From NCBI RefSeq assembly GCF_945605565.1, contig NZ_OX216966.1, positions 1,671,501 to 1,735,500 on the forward strand: DNA of 64,000 bases, written 5' to 3'. This document shows positions 15,845 to 24,244 of this stretch, in pieces. Numbering within the stretch: position 1 is the stretch's first letter; the number at the start of each line of letters is the position of its first letter. The position numbers and the translations under genes are program-made. The DNA is from Paenibacillus dendritiformis. Its GTDB lineage: Bacteria > Bacillota > Bacilli > Paenibacillales > Paenibacillaceae. Below the pieces are notes generated by a model. It was not told the DNA's origin. It ran no database searches and saw nothing but the letters and a program-made list of their open reading frames with translations.

Positions 15845-17122
15845 TTATAAGCTATTCAACTCCACCACGTCCCCGCTAGCGGCCATCACGCCGTAGTGAC
15901 AATCCAGCTTGCCGCAGAGCAGATACTTTTTCCGCTCCGGATCATACACGTACACTGGCATTAATTCGAGCCGACCCTTGAGCTTGTCATAGGCCTCCTC
16001 ATGGCTGATGGCAACCTTCTCTTCGAATTGGAACTCATCGAACATGGAGAGCAGCGGCGCGTTATCCATATAATTGATGACTGTGTACGAATGGGGATCG
16101 ATGAACAGGAGCAGCTTTCGCTGGAAAACCCGCTTGCTGGGCGTGCTCTGTCTCAAGACCGCTTGAATGCAGCCTCGTTCCCGCTGCAAGCTCTTGAGCA
16201 CCCACTGTCCCGAATCCTGCGGATAGAGCTGGCGCAGGGCGGCTTCGGCAGCGTCCATACACTTGACTTGTTCCTCCTCCGTAATCGGAAAGGTATCGGG
16301 ATGCGGCTCACGGGATGCCGCTTGTTCCAGCGTAACGGTCTCGTGAAAATCCAGCTCGATTCTTTCCATAGGTTCCGGTTCCGTAGCCGCAGTCGGCTGC
16401 TCCCAAGTCATCAGCTTGTCGATATTCACGCTCATTCCTGCATTCCTGTTGAGCTCGAACGGGATGGCGGTTAACCCATCATTGGCAATATAGATTTCCT
16501 CCAGACCGTACACCGAAATGATCCGCTGCTCCTCCAGCAAGGGAAGCTCCAGCAGCTTCAATTGCCTTCTCGCCAGCGGCTCCACCGCTTCCAGCGTAAG
16601 CGAATAGTCTGCTTCTTCGAGAAGGGAACGGGATGGGAACGTTCCGTACACGCTGTAGAAGGTAAGCTTGCCCTCTGCGTCGAACCGAAGCTCTGCCCGC
16701 CCGCCGGGAGAGATGGGCACGCCATCGATGCATTCGGTAAAGTGATATTCTCCTTCCTGTTCCTTGTCCAGGCGGAACTGCTTGCCATACACGATCCCGG
16801 CTTCCGCCTCAATCCAACGGATAACGTCATCCCGACCGGCATGTTGGAACGGCGTCCCCGCAGCAAATGACTTCCCGCCCACGAAAATGACGCTTTTATA
16901 TTGGCCGGTATGCAAATGAACCGTAATAACCGCAGTCCCCTCCGGATTGCAATCCTCCTTCCATTCCGTGATATGGGAAGGGAACCATTCCATGCTGAGA
17001 ACATAGTCGGTTTCGTTCAGCGGGGTGACTTCACGGTACACTTCATGGGAATGCAAGTCATAATTGTCCAATCCGAATTTCTGCTGCGCGGCATCAATCC
17101 ATTCTTTAATTCGCTTATCCAT
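15845..17122 (-). CDS. YcdB/YcdC-like protein of unknown function
   Basis: A 425-residue protein with no signal peptide or membrane helix, so probably cytoplasmic. Two similar halves can be traced: the segment FTECIDGVPISPGG followed by strand-rich LRFDAEGKLTFYSVYG resembles the PepSY-like repeat of YcdB/YcdC proteins, and the C-terminal part has a second loose copy (EEAYDKLKGRLELMPVYVYD). YcdB-like proteins are usually exported; the lack of a signal here is unusual. Function is unknown. The ATG has GGAGGG at good spacing. It lies alone between two two-component systems, divergent from the second. Confidence 0.5.
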   Translation of the reverse strand: MDKRIKEWIDAAQQKFGLDNYDLHSHEVYREVTPLNETDYVLSMEWFPSHITEWKEDCNPEGTAVITVHLHTGQYKSVIFVGGKSFAAGTPFQHAGRDDVIRWIEAEAGIVYGKQFRLDKEQEGEYHFTECIDGVPISPGGRAELRFDAEGKLTFYSVYGTFPSRSLLEEADYSLTLEAVEPLARRQLKLLELPLLEEQRIISVYGLEEIYIANDGLTAIPFELNRNAGMSVNIDKLMTWEQPTAATEPEPMERIELDFHETVTLEQAASREPHPDTFPITEEEQVKCMDAAEAALRQLYPQDSGQWVLKSLQRERGCIQAVLRQSTPSKRVFQRKLLLFIDPHSYTVINYMDNAPLLSMFDEFQFEEKVAISHEEAYDKLKGRLELMPVYVYDPERKKYLLCGKLDCHYGVMAASGDVVELNSL

Positions 17123-17310
17123 GGCGGGGCCCTCCGATAATCTTTGTTGCCTTCATCATACCATTCCGAATCGGTGAACATGAAGCAGAGGCCGACGGTG
17201 AGCTTGCTTGTTATGACGGAGTTCCTATTTTCCGGGAAATAAGGGCTTCACGTTAGACGGAATACAGGGCACGGTTTATACTAAATTCTGAAGCAGGGGA
17301 AGAGTTTACT

Positions 17311-17339
17311 TTGAAGTTGGAGACTTTATCATATATAAC
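17311..17339 (+). promoter_or_regulatory. Promoter of the second two-component operon
   Basis: TTGAAG (17311-17316), a 17-nt spacer and TATAAC (17334-17339). Spacing is ideal and both boxes match the vegetative sigma consensus at 4-5 of 6 positions. The regulator start lies about 27 nt beyond the expected transcription start. Confidence 0.6.
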
Positions 17340-17371
17340 CTGTGCGTGAATCAAAGGAGAGCGAGGCCGAT

Positions 17372-18070
17372 ATGGATAAGCCCAAAATATTGATCGTCGA
17401 AGATGAAGAAAAAATTGCCCGCGTACTGGAGCTGGAGCTGACGTATGAAGGGTATGAAGTCGGCAAGGCATTGGACGGCCTGGAGGGGTTCCGGCTTTTC
17501 CAGGAGCAGTCCTGGGACCTGATATTGCTGGATGTGATGCTCCCCGGCATTAGCGGAATCGAACTGCTGCGCCGCATCCGTTCCCATGACCCGCATACGA
17601 TGGTCGTGATGCTGACCGCGAAGGACTCCGTGGAGGATAAAGTATCGGGCCTTGATCTCGGGGCCAATGATTATGTGACGAAGCCGTTTCAGATCGAAGA
17701 GCTGCTGGCGCGCATCCGTGCCTCGCTGCGAATGAGACGGCTGCCCCCGGCCGCCGAGATCGAGCCCGAGTGGATCACGGTCGCCGATCTGAGCTTGAGC
17801 GAGCTGACGCATGAAGTGAAGCGCGGGGAAGACCGCATTGAACTGACGCCCCGCGAGTTCGACCTGCTCGCATATCTGATGAAGCATGCCCGGCAGGTCC
17901 TGAGCAGGGAGCAGCTATTGGATGGAGTGTGGGGATACGACTATTACGGGGATACGAATATTGTCGATGTCTATATTCGCTATCTTCGCCATAAGGTCGA
18001 CAAGCCCTATGATACGGCGCTGATTCATACCGTGCGCGGAGTAGGCTATGTGCTGAGGGATCCGAGATGA
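17372..18070 (+). CDS. OmpR-family response regulator
   Basis: A 232-residue regulator. The receiver carries EDEEK near the N-terminus, the phospho-acceptor Asp in LLDVMLPGISG and the Lys of VTKPFQIEE. The winged helix (about 130-228) has TPREFDLLAYLMKHARQVLSREQLL and the recognition helix NIVDVYIRYLRHKVD, ending in RGVGYVL. The overall pattern is ArlR/CssR-like. The start is the ATG at 17372; upstream in-frame codons add residues without family match. The stop overlaps the kinase start (ATGA). Two PepSY proteins follow the kinase, a common partner of such systems, and their promoters share a CTCAT repeat. Confidence 0.9.
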   Translation: MDKPKILIVEDEEKIARVLELELTYEGYEVGKALDGLEGFRLFQEQSWDLILLDVMLPGISGIELLRRIRSHDPHTMVVMLTAKDSVEDKVSGLDLGANDYVTKPFQIEELLARIRASLRMRRLPPAAEIEPEWITVADLSLSELTHEVKRGEDRIELTPREFDLLAYLMKHARQVLSREQLLDGVWGYDYYGDTNIVDVYIRYLRHKVDKPYDTALIHTVRGVGYVLRDPR

Positions 18071-19455
18071 AGCTGAGAAATAAAATCAATCTCTATACAT
18101 CGGTATTGTTCATCGCGCTCATCCTGATTGTAAGTGCGGCCATTTATTATATTTTCAGCGGCATGATGTTGGATAGCGAGGCGGACAGAGTGGCCGCCGA
18201 AGCGCAGCAAGCGCTGGCGGGAATCAATCAGGCCGGCACGTCGATTCCGCCGGATGATCTGTTGCGGGCTTATGCGCCGCTCCATGGCATTCTCCAGATC
18301 GTCAATGCGGACGGAAGCCGGGGTGCGGCGGTTGCGCCGCCGGAGCTGAAGGCGCTTCGTGATCTCCCCGTTGCTTATTATCGGCAGGAAGTGCGCGACA
18401 TTGTCACCTATCAGGGGATTCCGCATGTCTTTGTGTCGCTTCCGATCGTATGGCATGGCGGAGAGGTAGCCAATCTGCAAGTAACGGAAAGCTTGAAGCC
18501 AACCGCCGACATGCTCAATATTTTGCGAGTGGTCCTGATTCTGGTGTCGGGGCTTGCCATCCTTCCTGTCCTGATCTCGTCCAAGCTGCTGAGCAACTTC
18601 ATCACCCGGCCGATCTCATCGATGATTGCGACGATGCGCGATATTCAGCGAAGCGGGCAGTTCAAGCGGATTCCGCTGCCGAAGAAGTCCAAAGATGAGC
18701 TCTACCAAATGGGCGACACGTTCAATCATATGATGGATCTGCTCGAGGTGAACTATGAGAAGCAGGGCCAATTCATTTCCAATGCATCCCATGAACTGAA
18801 GACGCCGCTTACGATTATCGAATCCTATGCATCCCTGTTGCAACGAAGGGGGAGGGAGCAGCCCGAGCTGTTCGACGAGTCGGTCGAGGCGATACATTCG
18901 GAAGCCATTCGAATGAAGGATCTGACCCAGCAATTGCTGCTGCTGGCGAAGCATGATGAGATGTGGAAGGTCACGATGGAGCCCATTGATCTGGGGCACA
19001 TGGTTGAAGAATGGGTCCGCGCTTTTCAGAAGGCGTACCACCGTGACATCACGCTCCAGCGGGAAGCGGACGTGATCATCGAGACGGATGTTCAGAAATG
19101 CAAACAGTTGTTCTATATCGTGATGGATAATGCGCGCAAATATAGCGAGGAAGCGATCGGAGTCTGCATCAAAAAAGAAGGCCGAACAGCGGTGGTCGAG
19201 GTTAGCGACAGGGGCATCGGCATCCCGGCGGATTCGTTGGACAAAATTTTCGACCGGTTCTACCGGGTCGATAAGGCCAGAACAAGAGCGAAGGGAGGCT
19301 TCGGCCTGGGCCTGGCGCTTGCCAAGGAGATTGCCGACGCGCTGGAAGCCGATATTCGTATCGAGAGCATTGAAGGCCATGGCACCAAGGTTCGAATCAC
19401 ATTTAAGATGACCCCTTCACGCAATCTTATCGGTGCTGAGAGCCGGCCGTTTTGA
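18067..19455 (+). CDS. Sensor histidine kinase paired with the upstream regulator
   Basis: A 462-residue kinase with a first transmembrane helix at about 10-32, an extracellular sensor domain of about 120 residues and a second helix near 155-178 (VVLILVSGLAILPVLI). HAMP follows, then HisKA with His in NASHELKTPLTII, and HATPase_c with DNARKYSEE, DRGIGIP and GGFGLGLALAKEI. It overlaps the regulator by 4 nt, so the two are co-translated. The architecture resembles ArlS/CssS kinases of Firmicutes, which sense envelope or secretion stress; the signal here is unknown. Confidence 0.9.
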   Translation: MKLRNKINLYTSVLFIALILIVSAAIYYIFSGMMLDSEADRVAAEAQQALAGINQAGTSIPPDDLLRAYAPLHGILQIVNADGSRGAAVAPPELKALRDLPVAYYRQEVRDIVTYQGIPHVFVSLPIVWHGGEVANLQVTESLKPTADMLNILRVVLILVSGLAILPVLISSKLLSNFITRPISSMIATMRDIQRSGQFKRIPLPKKSKDELYQMGDTFNHMMDLLEVNYEKQGQFISNASHELKTPLTIIESYASLLQRRGREQPELFDESVEAIHSEAIRMKDLTQQLLLLAKHDEMWKVTMEPIDLGHMVEEWVRAFQKAYHRDITLQREADVIIETDVQKCKQLFYIVMDNARKYSEEAIGVCIKKEGRTAVVEVSDRGIGIPADSLDKIFDRFYRVDKARTRAKGGFGLGLALAKEIADALEADIRIESIEGHGTKVRITFKMTPSRNLIGAESRPF

Positions 19456-19481
19456 ACTCGCACATATATAGAGTAGCGCAA

Positions 19482-19520
19482 GCTCAAGCTCAGCGATTTC
19501 TCATGTTGCTCATGTATACT
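19482..19520 (+). promoter_or_regulatory. CTCA-repeat promoter of the first PepSY gene
   Basis: Two CTCATG units (19500-19505 and 19509-19514) and two upstream CTCA units run directly into a -10-like TATACT (19515-19520). There is no -35 box, as expected for an activator-dependent promoter. Confidence 0.35.
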
Positions 19521-19564
19521 GTAGCAAAACCGGTAAGGGAGTCTGGAAATAGGGAGGCGCAAAC

Positions 19565-20110
19565 ATGAAAAAAGCATGGCTGGGCGCAGCCGTCATTGCG
19601 TTCTTTGCCATTGTGATCTGGCAGCTTGTTCGCCTGATTACCTTTGCCGAGCCTTTGTCCGCGGCCGAGGCGGCCAGCAAAGTGAAGGAGATGTACAAGG
19701 GCGAAGTCGTGGAAGTCAGCGAGCTTCCGCATGCCTACCGGGTGACGATGGAGCTGAATACGGGAACGTATGAAGTCGATATTGACAAGGATAAAGGAAG
19801 AATCGGCGGGATGACAAGGACAAAAGCTGCACCAGAGCCGGAAGCCACACCGCCCGCCGTGGAACCGGATCAGCAGAAGCCGCCCGCTGAATCGAAGCCG
19901 AAGCCGAAGCCCCAAAAACGGATTACGAAAGAGGAAGCGGCCGCTATCGCGCTCAAGACGGTAGACGGTAAAGTCGATGACATCGACCTGATCCAGTCGG
20001 GCGGCGTCGCCTATTACCTGGTCGAAATCGATCGGGAAGACGGCGAGGATGGAACGGTTCAGATCAACGCGATAACCGGGGAAGTCAAGTCGGTCACCTG
20101 GGATGATTGA
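19565..20110 (+). CDS. Membrane-anchored PepSY-domain protein
   Basis: A 181-residue protein with one N-terminal membrane helix (about 5-27, AVIAFFAIVIWQLVRL) and no signal-peptidase site, so it is probably anchored with the bulk outside. An N-terminal PepSY-like fold (about 30-80) is joined by a Pro/Lys-rich linker (PKPKPQ) to a second PepSY copy (about 118-180) that begins ITKEEAAAIALKTVDG and ends GEVKSV. PepSY domains are thought to inhibit or modulate extracellular proteases, or to sense. It follows a two-component pair with which such proteins are often co-regulated. Confidence 0.75.
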   Translation: MKKAWLGAAVIAFFAIVIWQLVRLITFAEPLSAAEAASKVKEMYKGEVVEVSELPHAYRVTMELNTGTYEVDIDKDKGRIGGMTRTKAAPEPEATPPAVEPDQQKPPAESKPKPKPQKRITKEEAAAIALKTVDGKVDDIDLIQSGGVAYYLVEIDREDGEDGTVQINAITGEVKSVTWDD

Positions 20111-20146
20111 GGCCGATCGGGAAGTTCGGCTGCTTCTCAGCAAATT

Positions 20147-20189
20147 CTCATTTTTCTATCCGCGTATCCTCATTTTCGTTGTCTATAGT
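20147..20189 (+). promoter_or_regulatory. CTCATTTT direct repeats before the second PepSY gene
   Basis: CTCATTTT occurs at 20147-20154 and 20169-20176, 22 nt apart or about two helical turns. It precedes a -10-like TATAGT (20184-20189) with no good -35. This is the spacing expected for an OmpR-type activator bound as tandem units. Confidence 0.4.
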
Positions 20190-20222
20190 AAGGGTAACAC
20201 CTTATGAAGGAGGCAATAGGAT

Positions 20223-20804
20223 ATGAAGCGCACATTTATCGCCAGCATGGCAGGCTTATTATTGCTTGGAGGGGCCGTAGGGGCGGCCGCGGCCGCAGGC
20301 ACGGCGAACGGCTCCGTGAAGAGCTTGACGAACGGGAGCCAAATCCTGACTTCGAAGCAGGCCGAGGAGATTGCTCTTCGGGAAATCAACGGCGACATCC
20401 GAAGCGTCGAGTTGAAAAAAGAGAACGGCCGTACGGTATTTGAGGTCGAAATCATGACGGCAGACGGCCGTGACGACAATGAAGTGACCTTGGATGCCGT
20501 GTCCGGCAAGGTGCTCAAGGTCGAACGGGATGATGACGATGACGCGGACGATCGTCAGCGTGAGCGCCGCCAAGGCCAAGCGCAGGAGCGGACAGCAAGC
20601 ATTTCGAAGAAGCAAGCGATCGCCATCGCTCTTCAAGATACGCCGGGCAAGGTGATTGAGGCCGATTCCGACAAAAACGTCTACGAGATCGAAATTCGAA
20701 GCGGAAATCGCGACATCGAATATAAAATTGACAAGTATACGGGTAAAATTGTGGATAAAGATGTAGATGACGCCGACGATGATGATGAGTGGGACAATGA
20801 TTAA
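20223..20804 (+). CDS. Secreted PepSY-domain protein with acidic tails
   Basis: A 193-residue exported protein: signal peptide 1-25, then two PepSY repeats (about 40-100, starting LTSKQAEEIALREINGD; and 120-180, starting ISKKQAIAIALQDTPGK). Each is followed by an Asp-rich run (DDDDADD and DDADDDDEW). The acidic tails might bind calcium or other cations at the wall; this is inference from composition. The ribosome site AAGGAGG is strong. It is separated from the first PepSY gene by 112 nt with its own promoter-like region and ends in a terminator shared with the convergent LacI-type gene. Confidence 0.8.
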   Translation: MKRTFIASMAGLLLLGGAVGAAAAAGTANGSVKSLTNGSQILTSKQAEEIALREINGDIRSVELKKENGRTVFEVEIMTADGRDDNEVTLDAVSGKVLKVERDDDDDADDRQRERRQGQAQERTASISKKQAIAIALQDTPGKVIEADSDKNVYEIEIRSGNRDIEYKIDKYTGKIVDKDVDDADDDDEWDND

Positions 20805-20820
20805 GGCGGCATAGATGGCA

Positions 20821-20846
20821 GAGGGGATTGGCTCCCCTCTTTTTTT
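20821..20846. terminator. Terminator between PepSY and lacI-type genes
   Basis: GAGGGGA and TCCCCTC pair around a 6-nt loop, then TTTTTTT. The two genes converge here. Confidence 0.8.
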
Positions 20847-20861
20847 ATGGCCGAACCTGTG

Positions 20862-21890
20862 TCAATCCAACTGCCGGGAAGTCCGGGTCATCGGTACGCT
20901 CGACTCCCTCACGATAAGGCGCGGTTCGAATTGCACCCGCTCATACACGCCCTGCTTCTGCTCGATTATCCGGTTCAGCAGCAGCTCCGCGGCCACTCTT
21001 GCCGCTTCCGCGCCCATAATCGAGACGGAGCTCAGCTTCGGCGTCGTAATTGTCCCCCAAAAAATATTGTCGATCCCGACAACGGCGATATCTTCAGGCA
21101 CGCGGACGCCTAACTCCTTGAACCGGTTCAGCAGCCCGATCGCAATCATATCGTTGCCCGCATACACGGCGTCCGGCATATTCGCCAGTCCGGCGAAGTA
21201 ATCCGCGGCCTTCATTCCGGTCTGCAGCGAGAAATCGTCGCCGAAATAGACGAGGGAGATATCGACTTGATGCAATGCGTCCTCATAAGCGAAAAACCGC
21301 TCCTCGATAATGTCCTTGGGCGCGCCCGCATACGCGATTCGTGTGCGGCCGATGCTGAGGAGATGCTCCATCGCAAGCCGGCCTTCCTGGGCTGACATGC
21401 TCACGATATCGGCTTTGATATCCGCGTCCAATTTTTTGCCATAGTTAATGATCGCAATCGGGAGTCCGGATTTGTTGATCCAGTCCTTCAATGTTTTCGG
21501 ATAGGCGAGCGGCAGCAGGATCAGGCCATCGACATGCAGCTTTTTGGCTTCCTTCAATATTTCCAGCTCTGCGCGCGCGTTGCCTAGCGTATTGATTTGA
21601 ACGACGCGATAATCATAATGCTTGGCGGCCTGCTCGACCGCATAGGCGATTTCCGGAACGAACGCATTCCGGATATCCGGCACGGCGAGCGCGATTTGCT
21701 TCGTCTGGCGCACTTTCAAGCTCTGGGCAGAGGTGTTGGGAATGAATCCAAGCTCCTCGACGGCGGCCATCACCTTCGCCTTCGTCTTCGCGCTAATGCC
21801 TTCCGCATCGTTAATCGCCCGCGAGACGGTAGCGATCCCGACCCCCGCTCTTGCGGCTACGTCCTCTATCGTTACTTTGCTGCGGCCCAT
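20862..21890 (-). CDS. LacI-family transcriptional regulator
   Basis: A 342-residue regulator. The N-terminal helix-turn-helix and hinge are classic: VTIEDVAARAGVGIATVSRA, then the FIPNTSAQSLKVRQT hinge. The periplasmic-binding-like ligand domain follows (IALAVPDIRNAF, GLILLPLAYP, DAVYAGNDMIAIGLL, DIAVVGIDN). The ligand is unknown. The start is the ATG at 21890 with AGGAGGG ahead. It is divergent from a medium-chain dehydrogenase gene whose promoter carries a perfect LacI-type operator, so it very likely represses that gene and perhaps itself. Confidence 0.9.
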   Translation of the reverse strand: MGRSKVTIEDVAARAGVGIATVSRAINDAEGISAKTKAKVMAAVEELGFIPNTSAQSLKVRQTKQIALAVPDIRNAFVPEIAYAVEQAAKHYDYRVVQINTLGNARAELEILKEAKKLHVDGLILLPLAYPKTLKDWINKSGLPIAIINYGKKLDADIKADIVSMSAQEGRLAMEHLLSIGRTRIAYAGAPKDIIEERFFAYEDALHQVDISLVYFGDDFSLQTGMKAADYFAGLANMPDAVYAGNDMIAIGLLNRFKELGVRVPEDIAVVGIDNIFWGTITTPKLSSVSIMGAEAARVAAELLLNRIIEQKQGVYERVQFEPRLIVRESSVPMTRTSRQLD

Positions 21891-22010
21891 CCCTCTATCC
21901 CTCCTGCCTTTTCCGGAATTGCTTCCAGCTTCCTCATGTGAACAAATCAAGAACATCATACCATAGAATCGCTATTCTTCATTATTATTTCACAAAAACT
22001 AGGAACAGAT

Positions 22011-22039
22011 TTGACATTAGCGTGACGTTGTGACATATT
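22011..22039 (+). promoter_or_regulatory. Promoter of the dehydrogenase gene
   Basis: TTGACA (22011-22016), a 17-nt spacer and CATATT (22034-22039). The operator begins 6 nt after the -10 box, so a bound repressor would cover the start of transcription. Confidence 0.55.
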
Positions 22040-22044
22040 TAATA

Positions 22045-22060
22045 TCGGAAACGTTTCCGA
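22045..22060. promoter_or_regulatory. Perfect 16-bp LacI-type operator
   Basis: TCGGAAACGTTTCCGA is a perfect palindrome with the central CG typical of LacI/CcpA-family sites. It lies between the divergent lacI-type gene and the dehydrogenase gene, just after the dehydrogenase -10 box. A CcpA cre site is less likely because the centre is ACGT and the site is fully symmetric. Confidence 0.75.
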
Positions 22061-22133
22061 AATGATCATTCATTTTCCACACATTCAATCTATCGAACCA
22101 CTCATTATCTACACGTCCAGGGAGATGATCGCA

Positions 22134-23183
22134 GTGAAAGCTTTGAGATGGCATGGCGTGAAGGATTTGCGCCTGGAGAACATCGAGGAACCGAAGGCTC
22201 TCAAAGGCAAAGTGAAAATCAAAGTCGAATGGTGCGGAATTTGCGGCAGCGACTTACATGAATATACAGCAGGACCTATCTTCATTCCGGAAGGCGCCCC
22301 TCATCCCATTACGGGAGAGAAAGCGCCTATCGTTATGGGTCATGAATTCTCGGGACAGGTCGTCGAAGTCGGAGAAGGCGTGACCAAGGTGCAAGCGGGA
22401 GACCGCGTCGTCGTCGAGCCGATCTACGCTTGCGGCGAATGCGAAGCCTGCAGACAAGGAAAATACAATCTGTGCAGCACAATGGGCTTCCTTGGCCTGG
22501 CCGGAGGCGGCGGAGGCTTCTCCGAGTACGTGGCGGCCGAAGAGTATATGGTGCATAAGATTCCGGACAACGTGTCCTATGAGCAAGGCGCGCTGGTAGA
22601 GCCATCGGCGGTTGCCCTGCATGCCGTCCGCCAGAGCAAGCTGAAGGTCGGCGATCGGGCTGCCGTGTTCGGAACCGGGCCGATCGGGTTGCTCGTGATT
22701 GAGGCGTTGAAAGCGTCCGGAGCCGCGGAAATCTATGCCGTGGAGCTGTCCGAGCAGCGCCGCAAGAAAGCCGAGGAATTGGGCGCCATCGGGCTGGATC
22801 CATCCCAAGTGGATGTCGTCAAAGAGCTTCACGAACGGACCAATGGCGGCGTAGACGTCGCTTATGAGGTGACCGGCGTTCCCCCTGTATTGACGAACGC
22901 GATTCATTCCACCTGTCTCGGCGGCGAAGTGATGATTGTGAGCATCTTCGAGCGCGAGGCTCCGATCATGCCGAACGATATCGTCATGAAGGAGCGGACG
23001 ATGAAGGGAATCATCGGTTACCGCGATGTATTCCCGGCCGTCATCAGCTTGATGGAAAAAGGCTATTTCCCTGCCGACAAGCTCGTGACGAAGCGCATCA
23101 AGCTTGACGAAGTCGTAACCGAGGGCTTCGACACCCTCCTGTCCGAGAAGAACCAGGTCAAAATTTTGGTCAAAGCGGAATAA
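22134..23183 (+). CDS. bdhA: Zinc-dependent (R,R)-butanediol dehydrogenase-like enzyme
   Basis: A 349-residue medium-chain dehydrogenase. The catalytic zinc site is seen in CGICGSDLHEY and GHEFSG, and the structural zinc site in CGECEACRQGKYNLC (four Cys). The NAD(P) Rossmann motif is FGTGPIG, with an acidic residue (VEL) after the second strand that favours NAD. The N-terminal region with HPITGEKAPIVMGHE matches BdhA/YdjL-type 2,3-butanediol dehydrogenases, which interconvert acetoin and butanediol; related sorbitol or threonine dehydrogenases cannot be excluded. I chose GTG 22134 because the protein then begins at the family start and AGGGAG precedes it. Under likely LacI control. Confidence 0.75.
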   Translation: MKALRWHGVKDLRLENIEEPKALKGKVKIKVEWCGICGSDLHEYTAGPIFIPEGAPHPITGEKAPIVMGHEFSGQVVEVGEGVTKVQAGDRVVVEPIYACGECEACRQGKYNLCSTMGFLGLAGGGGGFSEYVAAEEYMVHKIPDNVSYEQGALVEPSAVALHAVRQSKLKVGDRAAVFGTGPIGLLVIEALKASGAAEIYAVELSEQRRKKAEELGAIGLDPSQVDVVKELHERTNGGVDVAYEVTGVPPVLTNAIHSTCLGGEVMIVSIFEREAPIMPNDIVMKERTMKGIIGYRDVFPAVISLMEKGYFPADKLVTKRIKLDEVVTEGFDTLLSEKNQVKILVKAE

Positions 23184-23205
23184 TAAAGATAGACCGGATA
23201 TAGGC

Positions 23206-23241
23206 CGGATCTCTGCGTGAGCGGGGATCCGGTTTTTTTTG
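23206..23241 (+). terminator. Terminator after the dehydrogenase gene
   Basis: CCGGATC and GATCCGG pair around a 14-nt loop, followed by eight T. Confidence 0.8.
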
Positions 23242-23306
23242 TTATCGCTCAGCTTGATCTATACATCCGGCGGCGGGAAAAGCGGCGGAAGATGGAACAG
23301 GCAGTG

Positions 23307-24100
23307 AATCCTGCGTTAATGCAGCAATTTACGCTATTTCAGCCCCGATCTGATGCAATTCCTGCAAAAGTCAGGCTGTTGAGAAAGAAGTTTTGAGTAG
23401 GGAATGGATATTTCTACCGGCCTGAAAACTGCACCATTTCCCTAGACACGCCCATCCGGCAGGCGAAATCCGCAAAACTCCACGAATTCTCCAGACACGC
23501 CTATTCCGGTAAGCGAAATCCTGCATAAATACAGCAATTCGATATGGACGACTTTTCCAGAAAGGGAATCCTGCAAAATTACAGGAATTTCCCCGGTTTC
23601 GCTTCGGCTTGAAGCAAAAGGGCTTAAAATGATGTAGATTTGCAGCAATTCCTCGGGATGTGGACTCATTAAGCCGAAATTCCTGTAAAATAGCAGCAAT
23701 TTCCTCCGCACGTCCAAGCCCCAGGAGGCAACGATGCTTCCAGCAGGCCGATAATGCTTCCTGAAGGCGATGATGCCCCCAGCATCCGACGCGGTCGCTT
23801 GGATCCCGTAAAATCAGGCTATTGAGTAGTATGTGGGACTTTTTACCTGTGATGGATCTCTTCACCCGGTAGAAAAAATCGATTTAAAAACGCTCTGAGA
23901 GCCAAGTTTGGATGAGGAAAATGGACCATCTCCACCCCTTCGCAAAAAAACAGGGGTTTTCCAACAGCCTGAAAAGTGCAGCATTTACGCCGATTTTTGC
24001 TTCCCCTCTATTGTACAAGCTGAAATTGATGCAGTTTTGCAGGAATTCATGTAACGTAGTTAACGTCATAATGAAAAGCTGCATTTTAGCCGTAATTTCG
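23307..24100. repeat. Array of about 11 degenerate palindromic repeats
   Basis: A 1-kb gene-free stretch (23184-24244) holds repeated 22-28-nt units of the form GAAATCCTGCAAAATTGCAGCAATTT, whose CCTGC and GCAGG or GCAGC halves are inverted. Copies lie near 23307, 23357, 23464, 23515, 23566, 23626, 23676, 23801, 23967, 24022 and 24073. Two copies sit in a larger tandem repeat of about 50 nt (23442-23491 and 23491-23541) that shares AGACACGCC and GCGAAATCC. Spacing is irregular and units vary, so this is not a CRISPR. Some units could fold as hairpins. No gene, transposase or terminal repeat accompanies them. Confidence 0.7.
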
Positions 24101-24199
24101 GCATGTTGAGCATGGAGAAGCAAACTTTCACTATAGCTAGAAACTGTTTATGAGACATCCCCTTCATATGGATGGATATCATAGGCAAGAAAATAGACA

Positions 24200-24224
24200 G
24201 AGGGGCGAAAATGCCCCTCTTTTT
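24200..24224. terminator. Terminator hairpin beyond the SDR gene
   Basis: GAGGGGC and GCCCCTC pair around GAAAAT, with a T-run on the plus strand. It lies 20 nt past the SDR stop on the minus strand. Confidence 0.65.
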
Positions 24225-24244
24225 CATAGGAATGGCAGGAGGAA

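Noticed and set aside
22045..22060. Palindrome as a CcpA catabolite (cre) site
   Set aside because: Possible in outline, but full symmetry, the ACGT centre and the adjacent LacI-type gene make it better explained as that regulator's own operator.
23371..23865. 164-codon minus-strand frame in the repeat region
   Set aside because: It is made of the repeat units themselves and has no ribosome site or recognisable domain.
23307..24100. Repeat array considered as a CRISPR
   Set aside because: Units are degenerate and inverted within themselves, spacing is irregular, and no cas gene is near.
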